Source: Fluviibacter phosphoraccumulans
GTDB lineage: Bacteria; Pseudomonadota; Gammaproteobacteria; Burkholderiales; Rhodocyclaceae
Length of the DNA: 64,000 nt
Reading direction: 5' to 3'
NCBI RefSeq assembly: GCF_016110345.1
Contig: NZ_AP019011.1
Coordinates: 2,108,001-2,172,000, forward strand
The notes beneath the pieces are model-generated. The model ran no database searches. It saw only the letters and a program-made list of their open reading frames with translations, and had not been told where the DNA came from. The translations under genes were made by a program, and so were the position numbers. Shown piece after piece: positions 1-8,532 of this stretch (position 1 is the first letter of the stretch; each line of letters begins with the position of its first letter).

Positions 1-185
1 GCCCAAATCGCACCAGATCTGCACCCCACACTCAGGCGATTAGGCTCTTAGGGGCGCACTGTTTCTTGCTTTTATAAAACTTGAGGCGCATTTATAGCAG
101 GGGTACGGTGACGGTTTGGCCCGATTTGGGAGCCTGCGACCCATGAGGGCCGGGCCGTTGCCGTGACCCTGTCTAAAGCAAGTGT
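1..185. other. Window edge, no gene recognised
   Basis: This is the stretch beyond the ybiT stop codon. No open frame, RNA gene or convincing rho-independent terminator is visible. The first ten bases and positions 124-132 form a distant inverted match (GCCCAAATCG and CGATTTGGG), but they lie about 120 bases apart and have no T-tract. Confidence 0.5.
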
Positions 186-1805
186 TTAATTAACGCCCTG
201 GCTGAGCAAGTAGTCTTCGTAATTGCCCTGGAAGTCCACCACCGTGTGATCTGCCTTGATTTCAATGATGCGCGTGGCCAGTGAAGACACAAACTCGCGG
301 TCATGCGAAATGAAGATCAACGTGCCCGGGAACAGATCCAGCGCCGTGTTCAGCGATTCAATTGATTCCATGTCCAGGTGATTGGATGGTTCATCCATCA
401 GCAGCACATTCGGATGTAAGAGCATCAGACGGCCAAACAGCATGCGGCCCTGTTCACCACCGGAGATAACCTTAACGGGCTTCTTGACGTCGTCGCCCGA
501 GAAAAGCAGACGGCCCAGCGTGCCACGAATCAAGGTTTCTACATCCGAACCTTCGTAACCGCCGGCGCGCACATAACCCGAGATCCAGTCGGTTAGGTTT
601 GTATCCGATGCAAAGTCCGCGGCGTGATCCTGGGCGAAATAGCCGAGCTTGGCTTTTTCGGCCCACTTGATGGTGCCTGCGGTTGGCGTCAGCTCACCCT
701 GCAACAGTTTGAGTAGCGTGGTTTTACCCACACCGTTTTCACCAATAATGGCGATCTTTTCACCGGCGTTCACCGTCAGCGATAGCTTGCTGAACAAGGG
801 TTCGTTATCTGCGTAGGCGAAACCGAGATTGTCGATTTCAACGGCCTGACGGTGCAGCTTGTCCTTGTCGTCGTATTCGAAGCGGATCCACGGATACTGG
901 CGCGACGATGGCTTGACGTCTTCCGGTTTCAGTTTGTCGATCAGCTTCATACGGCTGGTCGCCTGTTTCGCCTTGGAGGCGTTGGCCGAGAAGCGGCGGA
1001 CGAAGGTCTGCAGTTCGGCGATGCGTTCTTTGGCCTTGGCATTGGCATTTGACTGACGTTCGCGGGCCTGCGTCGAGGCTTCCATAAAGTCATCGTAGTT
1101 GCCGGCGTAAGTGGTGATCTTGCCGTAGTCCAGATCGGCCATGTGCGTGCATACCTGATTCAGGAAGTGACGGTCATGGGAGATGATGATCATGGTGGCA
1201 TTGCGCTCATTGAGCACGTCTTCAAGCCAGCGGATGGTGTTGATGTCCAGGTTATTGGTCGGCTCGTCAAGCAGCAGAATGTCCGGGTTGGCAAACAGTG
1301 CCTGAGCCAGCAGCACACGCAGCTTCCAGCCAGGCGCCACTTCGCGCATCGGGCCATTGTGCTTGTCGATAGGAATACCCACGCCAAGCAGTAACTCACC
1401 CGCGCGCGATTCGGCCGTGTAACCGTCGTATTCGGCAAACTTCACTTCCAGCTCGGCCGCCTTCATGTAGTCGTCTTCGGTCGCTTCCGGGTTGGCGTAA
1501 ATAGCATCACGCTCCTGCATGCAGGCCCACATTTCTTCATGACCCTGCAGCACCACGTCCAGCACGCGCTGGTCTTCGTAGGCAAACTGATCCTGCCTCA
1601 GGTAAGCCATGCGCTCGTTGACGTCTTTGCTGACGTTGCCGGCAGAAGACTCCAATGCACCGCACAGAATCTTCATGAAGGTCGATTTACCAGCGCCATT
1701 GGCGCCGATCAGGCCGTAGCGATAGCCCTCGCCGAATTTGACTGAGACGTTTTCGAACAGGGGTTTGGCCCCAAATTGCATGGTGATGTTATTTGCGACG
1801 AGCAT
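186..1805 (-). CDS. ybiT: ABC-F family ATPase, YbiT type
   Basis: This is a soluble ABC-F protein with two ATPase domains and no membrane part; the family acts on the ribosome rather than in transport. The 539-residue product has Walker A at residues 34-42 (GANGAGKST) and a second copy GENGVGKTT, two Walker B segments (LLLDEPTNNLD and LLMDEPSNHLD), and a linker rich in charge and alanine between them. The first signature is degenerate (VAPGWKLR) and the second is intact (SGGEQ), which matches YbiT closely, as does its length of about 530. An AGGA sits five bases before the ATG. It is transcribed divergently from gshA. Confidence 0.95.
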   Translation of the reverse strand: MLVANNITMQFGAKPLFENVSVKFGEGYRYGLIGANGAGKSTFMKILCGALESSAGNVSKDVNERMAYLRQDQFAYEDQRVLDVVLQGHEEMWACMQERDAIYANPEATEDDYMKAAELEVKFAEYDGYTAESRAGELLLGVGIPIDKHNGPMREVAPGWKLRVLLAQALFANPDILLLDEPTNNLDINTIRWLEDVLNERNATMIIISHDRHFLNQVCTHMADLDYGKITTYAGNYDDFMEASTQARERQSNANAKAKERIAELQTFVRRFSANASKAKQATSRMKLIDKLKPEDVKPSSRQYPWIRFEYDDKDKLHRQAVEIDNLGFAYADNEPLFSKLSLTVNAGEKIAIIGENGVGKTTLLKLLQGELTPTAGTIKWAEKAKLGYFAQDHAADFASDTNLTDWISGYVRAGGYEGSDVETLIRGTLGRLLFSGDDVKKPVKVISGGEQGRMLFGRLMLLHPNVLLMDEPSNHLDMESIESLNTALDLFPGTLIFISHDREFVSSLATRIIEIKADHTVVDFQGNYEDYLLSQGVN

Positions 1806-1900
1806 CAGAATTCCTGGTAACCGCTAAGGCGATGTTTTTTCAAGCCGTAATTCTAACAGCGGCGACGCTGCAGTGCGGCACTGAGTCGGTGCGCTTCGGG

Positions 1901-1912
1901 TAAACTTGCAGC
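1901..1912 (+). promoter_or_regulatory. Possible -10 element of gshA, near-leaderless
   Basis: TAAACT lies at 1901-1906, only six bases before the gshA ATG at 1913, and no ribosome binding site is present. If this is the -10 element, transcription would begin at or next to the start codon. No good -35 is seen. Confidence 0.3.
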
Positions 1913-3196
1913 ATGGTTCCTAATCTGACAACAGCCCTGGCGGGCCCCCTCCTCGCGCTCGAACAGCGCTTTCTGGATCAGACGACTGCCATTGAGCGGT
2001 GGTTTCGTTGCGCCTGGCAAGATCACACGCCGCCGTTTTATGCCTCAGTCGATCTGCGTAACGCCGGTTACAAGCTGGCGCCGGTGGATACCAATCTGTT
2101 TCCCGGCGGCTTTAATAACCTGAATCCGGCGTTTTACCCGCTGTGTATTCAGGCGATTCAAACGGCCATCGAAAAATACTGCCCGGATGCGCGCAATATG
2201 TTGCTCATTCCGGAGAACCATACGCGTAACCAGTTCTATCTGAAGAATGTGGCCACGCTGGCCGGCGTGCTGCGTCAGGCGGGCCTGACGGTACGTCTGG
2301 GGTCGGTGTCGCCGGAAATCACAGCGCCTGTGACGCTGGAACTGGATGATGGGCAGACGCTGCATCTGGAGCCGCTGCAACTGAATAACGGCCGCTGGGG
2401 TGTCGCAGGTTTTGACCCATGCATGGTGCTGCTCAATAATGATCTGTCGGCGGGTGTGCCGGATATCTTGCAGTCACCCACGGGGCAGACGCTGATTCCA
2501 CCGGCACATGCCGGTTGGCATGTGCGCCGCAAGAGCCAGCATTTTGCGGCCTATGATCGGGTTGCCACTGATTTTGCCGCACTGGTGGGGATCGACGCGT
2601 GGCGTATCAATCCGTACTTTGCCACCTGTGAAGATATTAACTTCCATGAACGCGTAGGCGAAGATTGTCTGGCGGCCCGGGTGGATGAGTTGCTCAACCG
2701 CATTCGCGCCAAGTATCGTGAGTACGACATCAATGCCGACCCTTATGTGGTGGTGAAGGCCGATGCCGGTACCTACGGTATGGGCGTGATGACGGTACGC
2801 GATGCCAGCGAAGTGATTGGCCTCAACCGCAAACAGCGCAATAAGATGAGCGTCATCAAGGAAGGTATGGAAGTGTCCTCCGTGATTATTCAGGAAGGCG
2901 TGCCGACACTCGAAACGATCCGCGATGCCGTGGCCGAACCGGTGGTCTACATGATTGATCGCTTTGTGGTCGGCGGTTTCTATCGCGTGCATGAAGCACG
3001 GGGCCCTGAAGAAAACCTCAATGCGCCGGGTATGCATTTTGAGCCGCTGGCCTTTGAAACGGGTTGCAATCTGCCCGACTACAGCGCTAACCCGGATTCG
3101 CCACCGAACCGTTTCTATGCGTATGGTGTGATCGCCCGTTTGGCATTGATGGCCGCTTCATTCGAGCTGGAAGCCGCTGATCCATTCCGGACCTGA
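1913..3196 (+). CDS. gshA: Glutamate-cysteine ligase (GshA, proteobacterial type)
   Basis: It catalyses the first step of glutathione synthesis, joining glutamate and cysteine with ATP. The 427-residue protein belongs to the GshA family first defined in Acidithiobacillus and widespread in betaproteobacteria, unrelated in sequence to E. coli GshA. The segments DLRNAGYKLAPVDTNLFPGG near residue 50 and VVVKADAGTYGMGVMTV near residue 280 are typical, the latter being a glycine-rich, ATP-grasp-like stretch. There is no clear ribosome binding site. ApbE starts four bases after its stop. In many Burkholderiales gshB follows directly; it is absent here. Confidence 0.93.
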   Translation: MVPNLTTALAGPLLALEQRFLDQTTAIERWFRCAWQDHTPPFYASVDLRNAGYKLAPVDTNLFPGGFNNLNPAFYPLCIQAIQTAIEKYCPDARNMLLIPENHTRNQFYLKNVATLAGVLRQAGLTVRLGSVSPEITAPVTLELDDGQTLHLEPLQLNNGRWGVAGFDPCMVLLNNDLSAGVPDILQSPTGQTLIPPAHAGWHVRRKSQHFAAYDRVATDFAALVGIDAWRINPYFATCEDINFHERVGEDCLAARVDELLNRIRAKYREYDINADPYVVVKADAGTYGMGVMTVRDASEVIGLNRKQRNKMSVIKEGMEVSSVIIQEGVPTLETIRDAVAEPVVYMIDRFVVGGFYRVHEARGPEENLNAPGMHFEPLAFETGCNLPDYSANPDSPPNRFYAYGVIARLALMAASFELEAADPFRT

Positions 3197-3200
3197 CGCC

Positions 3201-4265
3201 ATGGCTTGGCTGCGCGTCTGGGTTTTGGCAGCCTTTATGGCGCTGGCATTAGGTGCCTGCGGCGAGAAAAAACCAATTACCAGTGAGTCCTTTGTTTTTG
3301 GGACTCGCGTCGAAGTCCAGGTGGCGGAGGATGTGCCTGAAGCGCAGGTGCGCGCCGCCGTGGCACAAGTGCTGGCCGAGTTTGATCGCATGCATCGTAC
3401 CTATCACGCCTGGCAACCATCAGAACTGACTCAGTTGAACGATGCCTTGGCTGCCGGTCAGCGGGTACACGTCTCCAGCGAAATGGCCAGCCTGCTGCTC
3501 GAAGCACAGCAGTTTTCGAAATTGTCTGAGGGTCTCTTTGATCCGGGCATTGGCAAATTGATCGCGCTCTGGGGCTTTCATGCCGATAGTTATGCAGCGC
3601 AACTGCCAGAACCCTCAGCCATTAATGCCTGGCTTAAAAGCCACCCGTCGATTGCCCAACTGAAAATTGATACCAATGATGCAGGCACCTGGGTGAGCAG
3701 TCGCAATCCCCAGGTGGCATTGGATTTCGGGGGGTCACTGAAGGGCACGGCGCTGGATCGGGCCGCCGCGATTTTGCGTGCCGCCGGTTTGAATAATGCG
3801 CTAATTAATATTGGCGGCAATGTCATGGCGCTGGGCACACGTTACGGGTCAGCCTGGCGCGTGGCGATTCAGGCCCCGCGTTATGCCGGACCATTGGCCG
3901 TGCTGGAGCTCCGCGATGGCGAAGCTACCGGCACTTCGGGCGATTATCAGCGTTACTTTGAAGTGGATGGCAAACGTTATCCGCATCTCCTGGATCCGCG
4001 TACCGGCTACCCGGCGCCGGGCGTGCAGTCGGTAACGATTGTGGTCGATGGTCCGAGTGCGGGCGTCCGTTCCGATGTGCTGACCAAGCCCCTGTTTATC
4101 GCCGGGAGCAATGACTGGACCGCCATGGCGCAACGACTGGCGATGCAATCCGTACTGCACGTGTCGGACGATGGCACGGTGTCAGTGACAGCAAATCTGG
4201 CCGATCGGCTGAAATTTCAGCCGCATGATGGCAAACTGCCGGATATACGGCGACTTTCCCCATAA
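3201..4265 (+). CDS. apbE: FAD:protein FMN transferase (ApbE), lipoprotein
   Basis: ApbE covalently attaches FMN from FAD to a Thr or Ser of target flavoproteins, outside the cytoplasmic membrane. The 354-residue product begins with a hydrophobic signal ending in a lipobox (LALGAC), so it should be a lipoprotein. Family motifs are DFGGSLKGTALD, INIGGN, SGDYQRYF and HLLDPRTGYP, the last with the metal-binding Asp region. It lies four bases downstream of gshA and just before the EIIA gene, probably in one transcript. The usual targets (Nqr, Rnf subunits) are not in the window, so the partner is unknown. Confidence 0.92.
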   Translation: MAWLRVWVLAAFMALALGACGEKKPITSESFVFGTRVEVQVAEDVPEAQVRAAVAQVLAEFDRMHRTYHAWQPSELTQLNDALAAGQRVHVSSEMASLLLEAQQFSKLSEGLFDPGIGKLIALWGFHADSYAAQLPEPSAINAWLKSHPSIAQLKIDTNDAGTWVSSRNPQVALDFGGSLKGTALDRAAAILRAAGLNNALINIGGNVMALGTRYGSAWRVAIQAPRYAGPLAVLELRDGEATGTSGDYQRYFEVDGKRYPHLLDPRTGYPAPGVQSVTIVVDGPSAGVRSDVLTKPLFIAGSNDWTAMAQRLAMQSVLHVSDDGTVSVTANLADRLKFQPHDGKLPDIRRLSP

Positions 4266-4276
4266 AATTAGGTTCT

Positions 4277-4702
4277 ATGACAGAAACATCAACAAGTACT
4301 CCGGTCGGCATTCTGCTTCTGACGCACGGTCGTTTAGGCGAAGCGCTGGTTGAATGCGCCTGCCACGTGCTGGGTGGCCAGGTGCCTGCCGAACTGGCCG
4401 TGCTCAGTGCGGGCCAGGATGAACCCGTGGATGAGGTCGAGGCAAAGGCGCGGCAATTACTGACCACCCTGGATCAGGGTGCCGGTGTGCTGGTATTGAC
4501 CGATTTGCTGGGCGCAACCCCCGCGCGTGTTGCTACGCGATTAATTGCGCCAGGAGTGGTTGAAGCCTTGTCCGGTGTGAGTTTGCCCATGTTGTTGCGG
4601 GCGATTAATTATCGTCATCGGTTGTTGCCGGCATTAGCCCAGAAGGCGTTGCTGGCGGGCACAGAATGTACCTTAGCCATGACCGCTGACGCGGACCGAT
4701 AA
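4277..4702 (+). CDS. PTS EIIA component, mannose type
   Basis: A 141-residue cytoplasmic EIIA domain of the mannose family. The phosphorylated histidine is His17 in LTHGRLGEAL, and LTDLLGATPARVA is the second conserved segment. It stands alone, without EIIB, IIC or IID domains, directly upstream of HPr and EI. That arrangement is common in betaproteobacteria and is thought to be a regulatory phosphorelay rather than a sugar uptake system. A short AGG precedes the ATG by about five bases. Confidence 0.9.
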   Translation: MTETSTSTPVGILLLTHGRLGEALVECACHVLGGQVPAELAVLSAGQDEPVDEVEAKARQLLTTLDQGAGVLVLTDLLGATPARVATRLIAPGVVEALSGVSLPMLLRAINYRHRLLPALAQKALLAGTECTLAMTADADR

Positions 4703-4731
4703 GCTTAACGAGCAGACCAGAGAGAACACCT

Positions 4732-5007
4732 ATGCCTACGCTGCGCCAGGACGTCGAAATCATCAACAAGCTGGGGCTTCATGCCCGGGCTTCCGCCAAG
4801 TTCACGCAATTGGCGGGCACCTTCCAGAGTGAAGTCTGGCTGGAGCGCAACGGTCGGCGCGTCAACGGTAAAAGCATTATGGGCGTAATGATGCTGGCGG
4901 CTGGCAAAGGGACTTCGATCACGATCGAAACCATTGGTGATGATGCCGAGGCGGCGATGAACGCGCTCGTCGGTCTGATCAACGACTACTTCGGCGAAGG
5001 CGAGTAA
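4732..5007 (+). CDS. ptsH: Phosphocarrier protein HPr
   Basis: HPr passes phosphate from EI to EIIA. The 91-residue protein has the active His17 in GLHARAS and the conserved GKSIMGVMML segment, where Ser48 is the position that HPr kinase/phosphorylase modifies in bacteria that have that enzyme; many betaproteobacteria do. A good AGAGAGA ribosome binding site precedes the ATG. ptsI begins four bases after its stop, so the two are co-translated at a fixed ratio or nearly so. Confidence 0.95.
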   Translation: MPTLRQDVEIINKLGLHARASAKFTQLAGTFQSEVWLERNGRRVNGKSIMGVMMLAAGKGTSITIETIGDDAEAAMNALVGLINDYFGEGE

Positions 5008-5011
5008 TCGC

Positions 5012-6766
5012 ATGAGCTTTACCCTCCACGGTCTGGGCGTTTCCGGTGGCATTGCCATCGGTCAGGCGCAATTGCTCTCGCATGCAACGCTGGAGGTGGC
5101 TCACTTAACGCTGCCTGCGCGCCAGGTGGAAAAAGAAGTCCTGCGTTTTGAAACGGCTGTTGAGCGTGTGCGTGCCGAGCTGGATGAGCTGCGCAATGAG
5201 ATGGCCGAGTCGGCTGCCGAGATGCGCGCCTTCATTGATGTGCATTCTCTTATTCTGCAAGACCCCGAGTTGGTGGATGTGCCCAAGACGCTGATTCGTG
5301 AGCGCGGTTGCAACGCCGAATGGGCACTGGTGCAGCAGATGGATTATCTGGTGAAGCAGTTCGATGCCATCGATGATCCGTATTTGCGTGAGCGCAAGGC
5401 CGATGTGGTGCAAGTGGTCGAGCGTGTCATTAAAGAATTGATGGGGCGTGCCGGCAAGATCGGCAAATCGAGTAAGGCCGCCAAAGGCGTGAAGGAAGAA
5501 GAACAGATCATCGTGGCGCACGATCTGCCGCCTTCGGATCTGATCAGCTTCAAGGAGCACCGTTTCGCCGCGTTCGTGACGGACGTAGGCGGTGCGACAT
5601 CGCACACGGCCATTCTGGCGCGGAGCATGGCCATCCCGGCTGTGGTGGGTCTGCGTGGTGCGCGCGAAGTCATTCGCGATGGCGAGTTGCTGATCGTTGA
5701 CGGTTTCCGTGGCGTCATCATCATCAACCCCGATGAACGGGTGCTGGAAGAGTACCGACTGCGCAAGACCCAGATCGAACTGGAACGCAGCAAACTCAAG
5801 CGCTTGAAGAAGGCTGATCCGCTGACGCTGGATGATGTGCGCGTTGATCTGATGGCCAATATCGAACTGCCAGACGATGTGCAGGCGGTGAAAGACAATG
5901 GCGCGGATGGCGTTGGCCTGTTCCGAACTGAGTTTCTGTTTCTGAATCGCCGCGAAATTCCGTCTGAAGACGAACAGTTTGAAGCCTATCGCAAAGTAGT
6001 GAAGGGCATGGCCGGTAAGCCGGTGGTGATCCGCACCTATGATCTGGGTGCCGACAAAGCCCTGGATCAGGCACGGAGCGCGATCAATCCGGCATTGGGT
6101 TTGCGCGGCATTCGCCTGTCGCTCTCCGAGCCGGCCATGTTTGGTGTGCAGTTGCGCGCCATTTTGCGGGCGGCCCGTTTTGGTCCCGTGCGGATTCTGA
6201 TCCCGATGATTTCCAATGCCCACGAAGTCGATGCAACGCGGGCAGCCATTGATCGTGCCCGTGAGGACTTGCGTGATCGACGTGTCGCTTATGGCGAAGA
6301 CATTCAGCTGGGCGGCATGATTGAAATTCCGGCGGCCGCGCTGGCGCTGAATATGTTCCTCAAGCGGCTGGATTTCATGTCGATCGGCACCAACGATCTG
6401 ACGCAATACACGCTAGCGATTGACCGGGGCGATGAAGAAGTCGCCGGGTTGTACGATTCATTACACCCAGCCGTACTGATGCTGATTGCTCATGTGCTGG
6501 CCGGTGGCGAAAAGGCCGGTGTGCCGGTGTCTATTTGCGGCGAACTCGCCGGCAACCCGAAGCTCACCCGTTTGCTGCTCGGCATGGGGCTGCGTCACTT
6601 CTCGATGCACCCCTCACAGATTTTGGAAGTGAAACAGCAGGTTCTGACCTCGGATGTAGGACAATTAGCCCCCATGGTGCGCAAACTATTGCGCCTGGAT
6701 GATTCCGCTCAAATCCGTGAGCAGATTCGCCGCTTGAATTTACCGGCCGATCACTCGGCTCATTAA
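5012..6766 (+). CDS. ptsI: Phosphoenolpyruvate-protein phosphotransferase (EI)
   Basis: EI takes phosphate from PEP and gives it to HPr. The 584-residue length is normal. The phosphorylated histidine is His198 in GGATSHTA, followed by the swivelling domain and then the C-terminal PEP-binding barrel with DGVGLFRTEFLF, the dimer segment FMSIGTNDLTQYTLA and the active-site Cys in VSICGELAGNP. It follows ptsH by four bases and is followed after 12 bases by metX, with no terminator between, so metX may share the transcript. Confidence 0.96.
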   Translation: MSFTLHGLGVSGGIAIGQAQLLSHATLEVAHLTLPARQVEKEVLRFETAVERVRAELDELRNEMAESAAEMRAFIDVHSLILQDPELVDVPKTLIRERGCNAEWALVQQMDYLVKQFDAIDDPYLRERKADVVQVVERVIKELMGRAGKIGKSSKAAKGVKEEEQIIVAHDLPPSDLISFKEHRFAAFVTDVGGATSHTAILARSMAIPAVVGLRGAREVIRDGELLIVDGFRGVIIINPDERVLEEYRLRKTQIELERSKLKRLKKADPLTLDDVRVDLMANIELPDDVQAVKDNGADGVGLFRTEFLFLNRREIPSEDEQFEAYRKVVKGMAGKPVVIRTYDLGADKALDQARSAINPALGLRGIRLSLSEPAMFGVQLRAILRAARFGPVRILIPMISNAHEVDATRAAIDRAREDLRDRRVAYGEDIQLGGMIEIPAAALALNMFLKRLDFMSIGTNDLTQYTLAIDRGDEEVAGLYDSLHPAVLMLIAHVLAGGEKAGVPVSICGELAGNPKLTRLLLGMGLRHFSMHPSQILEVKQQVLTSDVGQLAPMVRKLLRLDDSAQIREQIRRLNLPADHSAH

Positions 6767-6778
6767 CTGAATAGAACC

Positions 6779-7918
6779 ATGAACGATGTCCTTCCCGGCT
6801 CGGTCGGCCTAGTCCGGCCGCAGACTTTTCACAGTGCAGCACCGCTGCCGTTGAAGAGCGGTGCCGTGCTGCCCGAATTTACGCTGGTGTACGAAACCTA
6901 TGGCATGCTGAATGCCGATGCCAGCAATGCCGTACTCGTTTGTCACGCACTCTCCGGTAACCACCATGTGGCGGGTTATACCGATGCGGCAGATCAGGAA
7001 GGCACGCTGGGCTGGTGGGACAATCTGGTGGGTCCGGGTAAGCCGCTGGATACGAACAAATTTTTTGTGGTCGGTGTAAACAACCTCGGCGGTTGCTATG
7101 GTTCGAGCGGACCGAATACCGTTAACCAGAAAACCGGCAAACTCTACGGCGCTGATTTTCCTGTGGTGACGGTTGAGGATTGGGTCAATTCTCAGGCGCG
7201 TCTGGCGGACCATTTGGGGGTGCAAAGTTGGGCCGCTGTCGTCGGTGGTTCATTGGGTGGCATGCAGGCCTTGCAATGGACGTTGTCGTATCCAGAGCGC
7301 TTGCAGCATGCCGTGATCGTTGCATCGGCACCAAAATTGACCGCGCAGAATATAGCCTTTAACGAAGTCGCGCGGCAGGCCATTCTGACGGACCCCGAAT
7401 TTTACGGTGGCCATTACTACGAGCAGGGTGTCGTACCGGCACGCGGCCTCAAGCTGGCGCGCATGCTTGGCCACATCACGTATCTGTCTGATGATCAGAT
7501 GGCGGAGAAGTTTGGTCGCTCGCTCAAAGACGGCGCGCTCAAGTACAGCTACGAAACCGATTTTCAGATCGAGTCTTATCTGCGTTATCAGGGTGAGAAG
7601 TTCTCTGGTTATTTTGATGCCAACACGTATCTGCTCACGACCAAGGCGCTCGATTATTTTGATCCGGCCGAAAGCACGGGTGGCAATCTCGATGCGGCGC
7701 TGGCTAGCGCCCAAGCCGATTTTTTGCTGGTGGCCTTTACCACGGACTGGCGTTTCTCGCCTGAGCGTAGTCGTGAAATCATGACCGCCCTGGTGCATAA
7801 CGGCCGTCGTGTGAGCTATGCCGAAATTGATAGCGTGCATGGACATGACTCTTTCCTTATGGACGATGCGCAGTACCACGCCGTGTTACGCACTTACTTC
7901 GAGGAGGTCGTGCTATGA
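6779..7918 (+). CDS. metX: Homoserine O-acyltransferase (MetX)
   Basis: MetX acylates the hydroxyl of homoserine in methionine synthesis. The 379-residue alpha/beta hydrolase fold shows the nucleophile Ser158 in GGSLGGMQ, an Asp near residue 323 in FTTDWRFSP and His356 in HGHDSF. An oxyanion stretch NNLGGCYGSSGP lies near residue 101. Many proteobacterial MetX proteins use succinyl-CoA rather than acetyl-CoA, and the sequence alone does not settle the donor here. Its stop overlaps the metW start by four bases (ATGA), the standard metXW pair. Confidence 0.95.
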   Translation: MNDVLPGSVGLVRPQTFHSAAPLPLKSGAVLPEFTLVYETYGMLNADASNAVLVCHALSGNHHVAGYTDAADQEGTLGWWDNLVGPGKPLDTNKFFVVGVNNLGGCYGSSGPNTVNQKTGKLYGADFPVVTVEDWVNSQARLADHLGVQSWAAVVGGSLGGMQALQWTLSYPERLQHAVIVASAPKLTAQNIAFNEVARQAILTDPEFYGGHYYEQGVVPARGLKLARMLGHITYLSDDQMAEKFGRSLKDGALKYSYETDFQIESYLRYQGEKFSGYFDANTYLLTTKALDYFDPAESTGGNLDAALASAQADFLLVAFTTDWRFSPERSREIMTALVHNGRRVSYAEIDSVHGHDSFLMDDAQYHAVLRTYFEEVVL

Positions 7919-8532
7919 CGCCACGTAAGAGCGTACGGCTGGACCTGGCCGATTTGCGCGCGGATCTGGATGCCATTGCCGGCTGGATACAACCGGGTGA
8001 GCGTGTGCTCGACTTGGGGTGTGGCGATGGCTTGCTGTTGCGTCGCCTGATGGATGAGAAACAGGTCATCTGCTACGGTATTGAAAAAGATCCGGCCGGT
8101 GTGCTGGCGTGTCTGAAGTCAGGTGTGAACGTGATTCAGGTGAACTTGGAACGGGGTCTCGCCGGTTTTGAAGATGGCGCTTTTGATCACGTGATCATGT
8201 CGCTCTCGCTACAGATGATCCAGAACACCGTCGGGCTACTCAAAGAATTATTGCGCGTGGGCCATGAGGCTGTCGTGTCGTTTCCGAACTTCGGTTACTA
8301 CACGCATCGCCAGGCTATTCTGAAGGGGCGGATGCCGGTGTCGGAAAGCCTGCCGTATCAATGGTTCGATACGCCGAACGTGCGTTTCTTTACGATCGCT
8401 GATTTTGAAGCTTTATGTCGCGAACAGGGCATCGCCATTCTGGAAACCATTGCGCTGGATAACGGCGCTCGTGTGACTGAAGACATTAACTTTCTGGCAG
8501 ATACGGCCATTTACCGTTTAGGTCGTCCGTGA
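7915..8532 (+). CDS. metW: Methionine biosynthesis protein MetW
   Basis: A 205-residue methyltransferase-fold protein that partners MetX in many proteobacteria. The SAM-binding motif I is VLDLGCGDGLLLRRL near residue 31, and NVIQVNLERGLAGFEDGAFD leads to the later motifs. It starts inside the metX stop and its own stop is overlapped by the GTG start of the permease (GTGA). The biochemical role of MetW is not firmly established; it is required together with MetX for acylation in several bacteria. Confidence 0.93.
   Translation: MTPRKSVRLDLADLRADLDAIAGWIQPGERVLDLGCGDGLLLRRLMDEKQVICYGIEKDPAGVLACLKSGVNVIQVNLERGLAGFEDGAFDHVIMSLSLQMIQNTVGLLKELLRVGHEAVVSFPNFGYYTHRQAILKGRMPVSESLPYQWFDTPNVRFFTIADFEALCREQGIAILETIALDNGARVTEDINFLADTAIYRLGRP

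Noticed and set aside
1..132. Distant inverted match GCCCAAATCG / CGATTTGGG near the left edge
   Set aside because: The two arms are about 115 bases apart with no T-tract or conserved loop, which can arise by chance.
5105..6406. A 433-codon open frame antisense to ptsI
   Set aside because: It mirrors the ptsI codons throughout, has no ribosome binding site or recognisable domain, and its composition (rich in His, Gln, Arg) is that of an antisense shadow.
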